Below, piece by piece: positions 9,263-16,816 of a stretch of DNA of 64,000 nt. Under the pieces are notes generated by a model. It ran no database searches, had not been told where the DNA came from, and saw only the letters and a list, made by a program, of their open reading frames with translations. The translations under genes were made by a program, and so were the position numbers. Source of the DNA: Streptomyces sp. WAC 04229 (GTDB taxonomy: Bacteria; Actinomycetota; Actinomycetes; Streptomycetales; Streptomycetaceae); the NCBI RefSeq assembly GCF_003947455.1, contig NZ_QHJH01000015.1, positions 1 to 64,000 of the forward strand, given 5' to 3'. Within the stretch, counting starts at the first letter, position 1. Each line of letters opens with the position of its first letter.

Positions 9263-9655
9263 TCAGTTCTCCTCGGGGTGCGTTGCGGGGGTGGTGGTGA
9301 CGGGCGTCCCGTCCGCCCAGCCCACTTCGGTGATGGTCAGTTCGCGGCCCGACAGCAGCTCGGTGGCGGCCCCGTGGCAGTGGGCGCACACCAGGTCCGG
9401 GGGCATCCCCGTCTCCCAGGTCCGTGCGCAGGGGGTGCAGCCGGCCCGGCCGGGGACCGTCCGGGTGCGGAGTTCGCAGCCCTCCAGGACCGTGCCGGCA
9501 CAGGCGATTGCGAAGCAGAAGCCGAGCGCGTCGGGGACCACTCCGGCCAGTTCGCCGATGTCGACGCTCACCTGTCGCACCCCGGGGGCGCCGCGGGCGT
9601 GCGCGGCCTGTTCGACCTGGTCCACGACGGACATCGCGACGGACATCTCGTGCAT
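9263..9655 (-). CDS. hypA: HypA, nickel metallochaperone
   Basis: The product has 130 aa. The start is the ATG at 9655 because it gives the invariant N-terminus MHEMS, whose His2 is the Ni ligand, and it has an ACGGAG ribosome site 5 bp upstream. The zinc finger is CTPC...CAHC. HypA inserts Ni with HypB. The frame stays open upstream (MSGATNERRL), but using it would bury the Ni-binding terminus. The 145 bp before it hold direct repeats and small hairpins, so hypA may have its own promoter. Confidence 0.95.
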   Translation of the reverse strand: MHEMSVAMSVVDQVEQAAHARGAPGVRQVSVDIGELAGVVPDALGFCFAIACAGTVLEGCELRTRTVPGRAGCTPCARTWETGMPPDLVCAHCHGAATELLSGRELTITEVGWADGTPVTTTPATHPEEN

Positions 9656-9685
9656 CGCCACTCCGTCCTGGGCGGGGGATGACAG

Positions 9686-9753
9686 GCGCCGCTCATTGGT
9701 TGCGCCGCTCATTAGAGGAGGCTCGCCGGTGCCGGACCGACCGGCGCGCCGGT
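9686..9753. repeat. Short direct repeat and palindrome upstream of hypA
   Basis: GCGCCGCTCATT occurs at 9686-9697 and 9702-9713, giving a 16-bp period. A 14-bp perfect palindrome (ACCGGCGCGCCGGT) follows at 9740-9753. They occupy the only sizeable spacer inside the hydrogenase cluster, between the 38-aa membrane peptide gene and hypA. They may mark an internal promoter or a transcript-processing point; this is inference from position. Confidence 0.4.
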
Positions 9754-9800
9754 GCGGAACGGACGCGTAGCCCGTTCGGTGCAGGTGCTGCCGGGCGGCG

Positions 9801-9917
9801 TCACATCCTGCGGATGCGCAGGTACCGCCGGACGTCGGGCCAGAAGCTCGCGACGGCCACCGCCAGGGCGGTCGCGGTGAGGGAGGCGGCGGCACCGCCG
9901 ACGAAACGCTTGTTCAT
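9801..9917 (-). CDS. 38-aa single-span membrane peptide (DUF6893-like)
   Basis: A short ORF begins ATG at 9917 with GGAGAA just upstream and reads MNKRFVGGAAASLTATALAVAV..., ending in the basic tail RRYLRIRRM. It has one hydrophobic segment of about 18 residues followed by FWPDVRR and five further arginines, so it is predicted as a single transmembrane helix with a cytosolic basic tail. From memory it matches tiny Streptomyces proteins labelled DUF6893. It lies within the hydrogenase cluster between the protease gene and hypA and could anchor or link the soluble hydrogenase to the membrane; that role is inference. Confidence 0.72.
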   Translation of the reverse strand: MNKRFVGGAAASLTATALAVAVASFWPDVRRYLRIRRM

Positions 9918-9962
9918 GGGGTTCTCCGTTCTCGGTTCTCGGTGGCTTCGTGCGGCGGCGGG

Positions 9963-10490
9963 TCAGACGACCGCGGCGTCGCGGATCAGTTCGCCGGTCA
10001 TCCGCGCCGCCTCCGGCACGGCCGCGGCGACCCGCGGGCTGAGGCCGATGCCCTCCTCGACGGTCTGCGGTTCGCAGCCGACGACCAGGGTCCGGCGTGG
10101 CGGCCGCGCGCCGGTGCCCGCGCACAGGGTGTCCAGCAAGGCCAGGACGGCGTCGGGCGACATCCGGTGGCCGTCCAGGGCGGGAGCGTCGGGTGCCCGG
10201 CGGGCGCCGGGGGCGGAGGCGTCGATCACGTACAGCGTGCCCGGCTCGCCGCCCCGCGCGGTCGCGTCGAGCAGGACGAGCGTGTCGTACCCGTCGAGGA
10301 GCCGGTAGGCGAGGTGGACGCCGCGGATGCCGACGTCGGCGACCTCGACGCCGTCGGGGAGGTCCTGGGCGGCCAGGACGCGGGCCGCCTCGACGCCGAA
10401 GCCGTCGTCACCGAGGAAGATGTTGCCCACCCCGGCGACCAGGGTGCGGAGGCGGGCGGGTCCGGTGCCAGTGCCGGTGCCGGTGGTCAT
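9963..10490 (-). CDS. Hydrogenase maturation protease (HyaD/HybD family)
   Basis: The product has 175 aa. The endopeptidase removes the C-terminal extension of the large subunit after Ni insertion. The start is the ATG at 10490 in an ATGA overlap with the upstream gene. Motifs are VAGVGNIFLGDDGFGV near residue 17 with an acidic Ni ligand, LLDATARGG and DGHRMSP with the conserved His. The likely substrate is HhyL, whose motif DPCLPCGVH is followed by 23 extra residues. Confidence 0.93.
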   Translation of the reverse strand: MTTGTGTGTGPARLRTLVAGVGNIFLGDDGFGVEAARVLAAQDLPDGVEVADVGIRGVHLAYRLLDGYDTLVLLDATARGGEPGTLYVIDASAPGARRAPDAPALDGHRMSPDAVLALLDTLCAGTGARPPRRTLVVGCEPQTVEEGIGLSPRVAAAVPEAARMTGELIRDAAVV

Positions 10491-11959
10491 ACGGTCTCCT
10501 CGGTGTCCGCGACGTCCACCTCGTCGGGCTGGAAGTAGAGGTAGCGGCCCTGTTCCCGGCGGATGTCGGCGCCGGGGTCGTCCTCGACGGTGACCGCGAG
10601 GTGCACGCCCCCGTCGACGTCGTGGAGGACGGCCTCCACCAGGGCGCGCCGCCCGCTGAGGAAGAGGTCCTGGGCGTCGGTGTGCCGCAGCCGGGGCCGC
10701 AGTACGACGCGGCTGCCGGCCCGCACGTGGTGGCCGTCGACCAGGACGTGGTCGGTGGCCGGGTCCACGGAGTCGTCGGCGCCGGGGTCCCACCAGGGGG
10801 TGTCGGGCCGCACGCCGCCCGGCCCCGCGGAGCCGGGATCGGGCGGGGGCCCGCCGAACACCGGTACGCCGTCGGGTGGCTGGGGTGCGCCGGGGGTGGT
10901 GATCTCGCGCAGCCCGCGGACCGCTCCGTGCAGCCGTTCCAGCACCTCGGCGGGCAGGGAGTCGGCGAGGTCGATCACCGCGGCGGCCCGGTCGTCGGTG
11001 CCGCGGGCCTCGCGCTTCTCCTCGTCGGTGAGGGCCGCGGTGCGCAGGGCGAGGATCTCGTCGATCTCCGTGGCGTCGTACAGCGCACCGGGGCTCTCGG
11101 GGGCGATGGCCGGGTGGTCCTCCAGGATGATCGGCGAGGACAGCACCAGGTCGGCGGAGCCGGGTTCACCCGCGAGTACGGGCCAGGTGTGCAGGTTGCG
11201 GCACCGGGCGACGGCGCCCTTGGCCCACTCCGGCGGGTCCGTCAGCGACAGGAACCGTCCGGCGTCCAGGCTCAGCAGCGTGTGGGCGGCGACCAGGGAC
11301 CGGGCCAGGGCGGTGTCGCGGGTGGTGTCCTCGTCCGGCGTCCAGTCGCTGGTGTTCTCCAGGACCACACGGAGGCGCTGGGTGGTGTACGGGCCGTCCA
11401 GCTCCTTTGCCGACAGGCGCAGCCGGGCGCCGATCTCCTCGCGGCGGCGCAGCAGCCGGCCCACGACGCGCCCGGCGGCGTCCGTCACCGGCTCGGTCTC
11501 CTCAGCGGCCGGACGGGTGACGGGGACGACGACTCCGGCGCCCGCGAGGGCGTCCACGGCGACGGTGAGCCGGACCTGTTCCTCGTGCCCCTCGTCCCAG
11601 GGGACCAGGACCCGGTCGTCCAGGCGCAGTTCGGGTACGGTCTCGAAGCCGCCGTCCGGCAGGGCCCGCTGGACTGTGCGCCGCGCGGCGTGCAAAAACC
11701 GCACCTCGACGGCGAGGCCCGCGCCCTTGCGGGGTTCCATCAGCAGCTCGGTGTGCTGGAAGTCGTGCTCCTCGGCGGCCGAGGTCCAGGACGGGGGTAC
11801 GAGGACGCCGAACTGCCAGCGCAGCCGGTTCTTGGCGGCCGAGGCGCGGTAGGGGTAGAGCACGTACCCCTCGAACAGCACGGCGTCGGCGACCTGGCGC
11901 GCGACGGCCAGCCGGGTCTCGGTCGCGGAGGTGAACGTGGTCGTGGTCACGGTGTTCAC
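10487..11959 (-). CDS. Uncharacterised hydrogenase-cluster protein, 490 aa
   Basis: I do not recognise a named family. The GTG start at 11959 sits in a GTGA overlap with the DUF6084 gene, and the end overlaps the protease gene. The protein is soluble, acidic, without cysteine clusters or membrane segments. It appears to have an N-terminal beta-rich domain (EGYVLYPYRASAAKNRLRW), a middle region (SPIILEDHPAIAPES) and, after a Pro/Gly-rich linker near residue 390, a C-terminal segment beginning LVDGHHVRAGSRVVLRP. Tight coupling to hydrogenase structural genes suggests a dedicated assembly or electron-transfer role. Confidence 0.75.
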   Translation of the reverse strand: MNTVTTTTFTSATETRLAVARQVADAVLFEGYVLYPYRASAAKNRLRWQFGVLVPPSWTSAAEEHDFQHTELLMEPRKGAGLAVEVRFLHAARRTVQRALPDGGFETVPELRLDDRVLVPWDEGHEEQVRLTVAVDALAGAGVVVPVTRPAAEETEPVTDAAGRVVGRLLRRREEIGARLRLSAKELDGPYTTQRLRVVLENTSDWTPDEDTTRDTALARSLVAAHTLLSLDAGRFLSLTDPPEWAKGAVARCRNLHTWPVLAGEPGSADLVLSSPIILEDHPAIAPESPGALYDATEIDEILALRTAALTDEEKREARGTDDRAAAVIDLADSLPAEVLERLHGAVRGLREITTPGAPQPPDGVPVFGGPPPDPGSAGPGGVRPDTPWWDPGADDSVDPATDHVLVDGHHVRAGSRVVLRPRLRHTDAQDLFLSGRRALVEAVLHDVDGGVHLAVTVEDDPGADIRREQGRYLYFQPDEVDVADTEETV

Positions 11960-12594
11960 GCAGTCCTCTCCCCCGCCGCCCGCAGCAGCTGGTCGACGGT
12001 GGCCTCCCAGGAGGGCAGCGCCTGCCGGGACCGGTAGTCGAGCAGCGCGTCCATGGCGTCCCGGGGCAGGCGCAGCCAGCCGGAGCCGGGGAAGTGCTGC
12101 TCGACCATCTCCCGCCAGGTCTTCACCGGCATCCGGAACGCGGCCTCCTTGTCCCAGGGGACGGGTTCGACGTGGAAGCCGCGGGCTCCGGTGAAGGCGG
12201 TGCCGGAGAACAGCATCAGCAGGGGCACCTCGCCCTCCTCCAGGGCGTTGAAGTAGCGGGTGGAGGCGATGTCCATGTCGTAGGTGCAGGGCACCACCAG
12301 GTCGGTCTCGGTCTCGCCGGTGAACCCCTGGACCATCACCGGCACTTGGGCGAACTGCACGGGGTTGAGGCTGCTGCCCCAGCGGGACCGTTCGCCGAAG
12401 AGGTCGCTCAGGGCCCGGGCCTCGGCGTCGCCGTAGCCGCGGCGGGCCGGCTCGATGCGGATCTGGCAGCGCAGCGCGAGCGCGTGCACGCGGGTGCCGG
12501 GGGACGCGGTGACACGCAGCCGGAAGACGAGTGCGGGACCCGCGGCGTACGGGTCGGCGCGCACCCCGGTGCAGGCGAAGTCGAACGCGGTCAC
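11956..12594 (-). CDS. DUF6084-type hydrogenase-cluster protein
   Basis: The product has 212 aa from a GTG in a GTGA overlap. It begins VTAFDFACTGVRADPYAAGP, is beta-rich in the first half (LVFRLRVTASPGTRVHALALRCQIRI) and ends with an alpha-helical tail (LLDYRSRQALPSWEATVDQL). No cofactor motif is visible. From memory it corresponds to DUF6084, found next to actinobacterial high-affinity hydrogenase genes. The function is unknown; context implies maturation or assembly. Confidence 0.78.
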   Translation of the reverse strand: MTAFDFACTGVRADPYAAGPALVFRLRVTASPGTRVHALALRCQIRIEPARRGYGDAEARALSDLFGERSRWGSSLNPVQFAQVPVMVQGFTGETETDLVVPCTYDMDIASTRYFNALEEGEVPLLMLFSGTAFTGARGFHVEPVPWDKEAAFRMPVKTWREMVEQHFPGSGWLRLPRDAMDALLDYRSRQALPSWEATVDQLLRAAGERTA

Positions 12595-13277
12595 GCGCGG
12601 CCCCCTCGGTGGTCGCGGGCCCGCTCGCGGACGTGGGTGAAGAAGGCCTCCAGGTCGGCACGCGCCTGCGCGCCCCCGTCGAACCCCTGCCACCGCAGCC
12701 GCATGCGGCCCACCAGCTCGTAGCAGATGTCGACCGGGACCAGGTGGCACTCGACGCGGTCCTGGTGCTTGCGCAGCAGCAGCGCCTCCACGTCGGGTTC
12801 GAGGAGGCCGGCCAGGGAGGTGGCGGCGAGCAGCGGCTGCCAGGACTCCGGCTCCAGTTCGCTCTCGGTCGCGCCGGCCGGGCTGGGGTAGAGGGCGACC
12901 AGCCGGTCCAGCGCGGAGTTGCGGAAGAAGAAGGCGACGGAGACGGGGATGCGCAGGCGTTCCCACGCCTGCGCGTCGACCTGGTGCCCGGGGTCGCTCA
13001 GGTAGCGTCCGGGGACCGTGCGGAAGCGGCCGGTGGTCCCGCCGGAGCGGTCCAGCAGCTGGGCGCACGGGTCGCAGGCACAGGCCAGCGCCCGCTGCTC
13101 GGTGTCGACCAGATGCCGGTGCCGGGTGCCGGCCAGCGGCACCGCGCACAGCTCGCACCGCTCCTCACGGGGCGGGCGGGGGGCCGTGAACCGCCGCAGC
13201 CCGCGGGGCCCGGCGTCGGGGCGGCCTCCCGTCCCCCGGGGTTCCGCGGTGACCGCGCCCGGCCGGGGCGCGGTCAC
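12591..13277 (-). CDS. DUF5947-type cysteine-containing hydrogenase-cluster protein
   Basis: The product has 228 aa. The GTG start at 13277 is fixed by the GTGA overlap with the NifU-like gene; the longer open frame above it is antisense noise. It carries an N-terminal metal-binding pattern, CELC at 41-44 and CACDPC at 66-71, that looks like a zinc or Fe-S site. A mostly alpha-helical domain follows, with FFFRNSALDRLVALYPSPAG and QDRVECHLVPVDICYELVG. From memory it is DUF5947, conserved in group 1h hydrogenase loci and biochemically unstudied as far as I know. Confidence 0.8.
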   Translation of the reverse strand: MTAPRPGAVTAEPRGTGGRPDAGPRGLRRFTAPRPPREERCELCAVPLAGTRHRHLVDTEQRALACACDPCAQLLDRSGGTTGRFRTVPGRYLSDPGHQVDAQAWERLRIPVSVAFFFRNSALDRLVALYPSPAGATESELEPESWQPLLAATSLAGLLEPDVEALLLRKHQDRVECHLVPVDICYELVGRMRLRWQGFDGGAQARADLEAFFTHVRERARDHRGGRA

Positions 13278-13843
13278 CGGGTCGTCCGGGCCGGTGGGCG
13301 GCCGCCGGCCCCGGTCGTCTCCGGGGGTCCCGCGCCGATCTGGAGCAGGACCGGTTCCCCCGCCGTGTCGTCCTCCAGGACGACCTTGGTGACCTCGGGG
13401 GCCAGGCAGGCGAGCGCGTCGCGGGCCGACTCCTCGACGGCGTCCCGGGAGCCGCCGCAGCCGCACCCGCCGGACGCGGCCGGGCGCAGTCGCAGTTCGC
13501 CGGTGGCCGGGTCGAAGCCGGTGTTCTCCACGGGTTGCGGGAGGCCCTCCAGGGCGCGGGCGATGCGGGTGGCGGCGTCGTGCGGGTGCAGTCCGTGCAG
13601 GACCAGCAGGCTCGCGACGAGATCGTCGGCGAGCAGGGCGTCCAGCGCGCCGGCGGCCGGCCCGCCCGGTTCGCGGCCGAGCAGTTCGACGGTGCGGGCG
13701 AGCCCGGCGCCGTAGAACTCCATGAGGACGCGCACCAGTTCGTCGGCGGCCTCGCACGCCGTGCGGTCGCCGGAGGCGGCGAGCCGGTCCAGGATCTCCT
13801 CGACCCGCCGGCCGGCCCGCTCCGCGTCGAGTGCGCCGCTCAT
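13274..13843 (-). CDS. NifU C-terminal-like Fe-S carrier associated with hydrogenase
   Basis: The product has 189 aa. An alpha-helical N-terminal half is followed by a NifU-like C-terminal module in which the Fe-S ligand loop is GGCGCGG near residue 130 and the last helix reads DALACLAPEVTKVVLED. NifU-type modules carry or transfer Fe-S clusters, so this protein could load clusters into HhyS. The ATG at 13843 overlaps the hhyL stop (ATGA) and its own end overlaps DUF5947. The N-terminal half is not recognised. Confidence 0.78.
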   Translation of the reverse strand: MSGALDAERAGRRVEEILDRLAASGDRTACEAADELVRVLMEFYGAGLARTVELLGREPGGPAAGALDALLADDLVASLLVLHGLHPHDAATRIARALEGLPQPVENTGFDPATGELRLRPAASGGCGCGGSRDAVEESARDALACLAPEVTKVVLEDDTAGEPVLLQIGAGPPETTGAGGRPPARTTR

Positions 13844-15621
13844 CCGGCCAGACCGCTCAGTCCGGTGGGCACGTGCATCGACTTCACCGTCCGGCCGTCA
13901 CCGGTGTACATGTGGACTCCGCACGGCAGACAGGGATCGAAGCTGCGTACGGCGCGCATGATGTCGATGCCCTTGAAGTTCTCCGGGGAGTTCTCCTCGA
14001 AGATCGGCGTGTTCTGCACGGCGTCCTCGTACGGGCCGGGGGTGCCGAACGTGTCGCGGGTGGAGGCGTTCCACGGGGTCGGGGGGTACGGGTGGTAGTT
14101 GGCGATCTTGCCGTCCCGGATGACCATGTGGTGCGAGAGCACGCCGCGCACCGCCTCGGTGAAGCCGACGCCGATGGACTCCTCGGGCACCTCGAACTTC
14201 TCCCAGGTCTGGGTGCGTCCGGCGCGGACCTCGGCGAGGCCCATCTCCGCGCAGTGCAGGGCGACGGCCGCGGCGTAGGCCTGGAAGTAGGTGCGGGCGC
14301 GGTTGCGCTCCAGCGCGTTGCTCCACTTCGGGATCTTCCACTCGAAGGTGGTCTCCGGCTTGGTGAGCGTGCGCGGCAGGTTGATGACGACGCTGTGGCC
14401 GGTGGCCTTGACGTAGCCGATGTCGACGAGGCCCGACAGCGCGGTGGACCAGAGGCGGGCGATGGGGCCGCCGCCGGTGTCCAGTGCCAGGTGGTCCTTG
14501 CCGTCGAACCAGCGCGGTGACATCACCCAGCTGTACTTGTCGTCGAAGTTCCGCTTCTGCGGCGCCGGGATGGTGTGCTGGTTCCACGGGTGGCGGGGGT
14601 CGACCGGGTTGCCGAGCGGGTCGTGGGTGACGAACTGCTCCTGGCCCTCCCAGTCCTCGTAGTACGAGGAGCCCAGCAGGATGCGGATGCCGAGGTTGAT
14701 GTCGGTGAGGTCGTTGGTGACGAGCTTGCCGTCCACGACGACGCCCGGGGTGACGAACATGCGCCGTCCCCAGTCCGACATGTTGGCGTAGGTGAAGTCG
14801 CAGTACTCGGGGTCGTTGAGGGCGCCCCAGCAGCCGAGCAGGACGCGCCGGCGGCCGACCTCCTCGTAGCCGGGCAGGGCCTCGTAGAAGAAGTCGAAGA
14901 GGTCGTCGTGGAGGGGCACCACCCGCTTCATGAACTCCACGTAGCGCATGAGCCGGGACATGTAGTCGGTGAAGAGCTGGACCGAGCCGATGGTGCCGAC
15001 GCCGCCCGGGTAGAGGGTGGAGGGGTGCACGTGGCGGCCCTCCATCAGGCAGAACATCTCGCGGGTGTACCGGCTGACCTGGAGCGCCTCGCGGTAGAAC
15101 TCGCCCTCCAGCGGGTTGAGCGAGCGCATGATGTCGGCGATGGTGCGGTAGCCGTGCTCGGCGGCGTGCGGTGCCTCGGTGCGTTCGGCGAGTTCGAGGA
15201 CGCCGGGGTTGGTCTCGCGGACCATCTTCTCGCAGTAGTCGACCCCGACCAGGTTCTCCTGGAAGATGTTGTGGTCGAACATGTACTCCGCGGCCTCGCC
15301 GAGGTTGATGATCCACTCGCCGAGGTGCGGCGGCTTGACCCCGTACGCCATGTTCTGCGCGTACACCGAGCAGGTGGCGTGGTTGTCGCCGCAGATGCCG
15401 CAGATGCGGCTGGTGATGAAGTGCGCGTCGCGCGGGTCCTTGCCACGCATGAAGACGCTGTAGCCGCGGAAGACCGACGAGGTGCTGTAGCACTCGGCGA
15501 CCCGCTTCTGCTTGAAGTCGATCTTCGTGTGGATGCCGAGGCTGCCCACGATCCGGGTGATCGGGTCCCACGCCATCTCCACCAGACCGGTGCCGTCACC
15601 GGCCGTCGTCGAGGTCGCCAT
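13840..15621 (-). CDS. hhyL: Group 1h [NiFe]-hydrogenase large subunit
   Basis: The product has 593 aa and holds the NiFe(CN)2CO active site. The N-terminal L1 motif is RICGICGDNH, with C74 and C77 as Ni ligands. The C-terminal L2 motif is DPCLPCGVH, with C564, C567 and H570. The 23 residues after H570 would be clipped by the protease encoded at 9963-10490. Length and motif flavour fit the actinobacterial high-affinity (group 1h, Hhy) enzymes, which oxidise atmospheric H2, better than bidirectional hydrogenases. The gene lies 54 bp after hhyS. Confidence 0.95.
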   Translation of the reverse strand: MATSTTAGDGTGLVEMAWDPITRIVGSLGIHTKIDFKQKRVAECYSTSSVFRGYSVFMRGKDPRDAHFITSRICGICGDNHATCSVYAQNMAYGVKPPHLGEWIINLGEAAEYMFDHNIFQENLVGVDYCEKMVRETNPGVLELAERTEAPHAAEHGYRTIADIMRSLNPLEGEFYREALQVSRYTREMFCLMEGRHVHPSTLYPGGVGTIGSVQLFTDYMSRLMRYVEFMKRVVPLHDDLFDFFYEALPGYEEVGRRRVLLGCWGALNDPEYCDFTYANMSDWGRRMFVTPGVVVDGKLVTNDLTDINLGIRILLGSSYYEDWEGQEQFVTHDPLGNPVDPRHPWNQHTIPAPQKRNFDDKYSWVMSPRWFDGKDHLALDTGGGPIARLWSTALSGLVDIGYVKATGHSVVINLPRTLTKPETTFEWKIPKWSNALERNRARTYFQAYAAAVALHCAEMGLAEVRAGRTQTWEKFEVPEESIGVGFTEAVRGVLSHHMVIRDGKIANYHPYPPTPWNASTRDTFGTPGPYEDAVQNTPIFEENSPENFKGIDIMRAVRSFDPCLPCGVHMYTGDGRTVKSMHVPTGLSGLAG

Positions 15622-15675
15622 GGTGTCTGTGCTGCCCTTCGTTCGGTTGGGGTCTGCGGGAGAGGGTGCGGGGTC

Positions 15676-16761
15676 TCACCACGGCGGCCGGTAGCCGGTG
15701 GTGATCTCGCGGCCGGTGTGCCGCCACTTGGGTTCCTTGTCCACCGTCCGGGCCGTGATGGTCCGGAGCCTGCGGATCACGGCGCCGTACGCGCCGCTCG
15801 CGGTGCTGGAGAGCTTGCCGCCGGGCGGCTCGTCCATGAACGGCATGAACTTGTCGGGGAAGCCGGGCATGGTGCAGGCGATGCAGATGCCGCCCACGTT
15901 GGGGCAGCCGCCGATGCCGTTCATCCAGCCGCGCTTGGGCACGTTGCACTTCACGACGGGGCCCCAGCAGCCCAGCTTCACCAGGCACTTGGGCGAGTCG
16001 TAGGACTCGGCGAACTGGCCCTGCTCGTAGTAGCCGGCCCGGTCGCAGCCCTCGTGGACGGTGGCCCCGAACAGCCAGGTCGGGCGGAGCTTGTCGTCCA
16101 GCGGGATCATCGGCGCCGAACCCGCGGCCTGGTAGAGCAGGTAGGTGAGGGTCTCGGCGAAGTTGTCGGGCTGGATGGGGCAGCCGGGCACGCAGACGAT
16201 CGGGATGCCGGCCTGCGACTTCCAGTCCCAGCCCAGGTAGTCGGGCACGCCCATCGCGCCGGTCGGGTTCCCGGCCATCGCGTGGATGCCGCCGTACGTG
16301 GCGCAGGTGCCGATCGCGACCACGGCCAGCGCCTTCGGGGCGAGCCGGTCGATCCACTCGGACGTCGTGATGGGCTGGCCGGTCTCCGGGTTGTCGCCGA
16401 AGCCGCACCAGTAGCCCTCCTGCTTGATCGACTCGTTCGGGATGGAGCCCTCGACCACGAGGACGAAGGGGTCGATCTCGCCGCGCTCGCCCTTGAAGAA
16501 CCACTCGATGAACGTGTCCGAGCCGCCGACCGGTCCGCACTCGAAGTCGATGAGCGGCCAGTGCACGGCGATCTTCGGCAGGCCGGGCAGGGCCCCGAGG
16601 GCGATCTCCTCGATGCTCGGCTGCATGGCGGCGGTCAGGGCGACCGAGTCACCGTCGCAGCTCAGGCCGGCGTTGATCCAGAGGATGTGGATCGGTTTCT
16701 CGTCCGTGCCGACCGCGGCGGAGTCCGGTTCCGCGCCCGTGGCCGGGGGTGCTGCGTTCAT
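15676..16761 (-). CDS. hhyS: Group 1h [NiFe]-hydrogenase small subunit
   Basis: The product has 361 aa from the ATG at 16761, with GGGAGG 6 bp upstream. There is no Tat signal, so the enzyme is cytosolic or inner-face. It carries three Fe-S clusters. The proximal-cluster motif is GLSCDGDS: C35 is kept, but the second cysteine of the usual CTGC is Asp38. Known group 1h enzymes coordinate this cluster by three Cys and one Asp and tolerate oxygen. Other ligands are visible in GTCATYGG, PGCPIQPDNF, HEGCDRAGYYE, GCWGPVVKCN and GGICIACTMPGFPDKF. Confidence 0.96.
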   Translation of the reverse strand: MNAAPPATGAEPDSAAVGTDEKPIHILWINAGLSCDGDSVALTAAMQPSIEEIALGALPGLPKIAVHWPLIDFECGPVGGSDTFIEWFFKGERGEIDPFVLVVEGSIPNESIKQEGYWCGFGDNPETGQPITTSEWIDRLAPKALAVVAIGTCATYGGIHAMAGNPTGAMGVPDYLGWDWKSQAGIPIVCVPGCPIQPDNFAETLTYLLYQAAGSAPMIPLDDKLRPTWLFGATVHEGCDRAGYYEQGQFAESYDSPKCLVKLGCWGPVVKCNVPKRGWMNGIGGCPNVGGICIACTMPGFPDKFMPFMDEPPGGKLSSTASGAYGAVIRRLRTITARTVDKEPKWRHTGREITTGYRPPW

Positions 16762-16816
16762 CACTGCCTCCCGGGGAGGAAAACGGCGAAGCCGACGGAA
16801 TCGGCCCTTGTCCTGG

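Noticed and set aside
13278-13757. Extended start for the DUF5947 gene
   Set aside because: The extension is Arg-rich shadow of the NifU-like gene; the GTGA overlap at 13277 is a consistent start.
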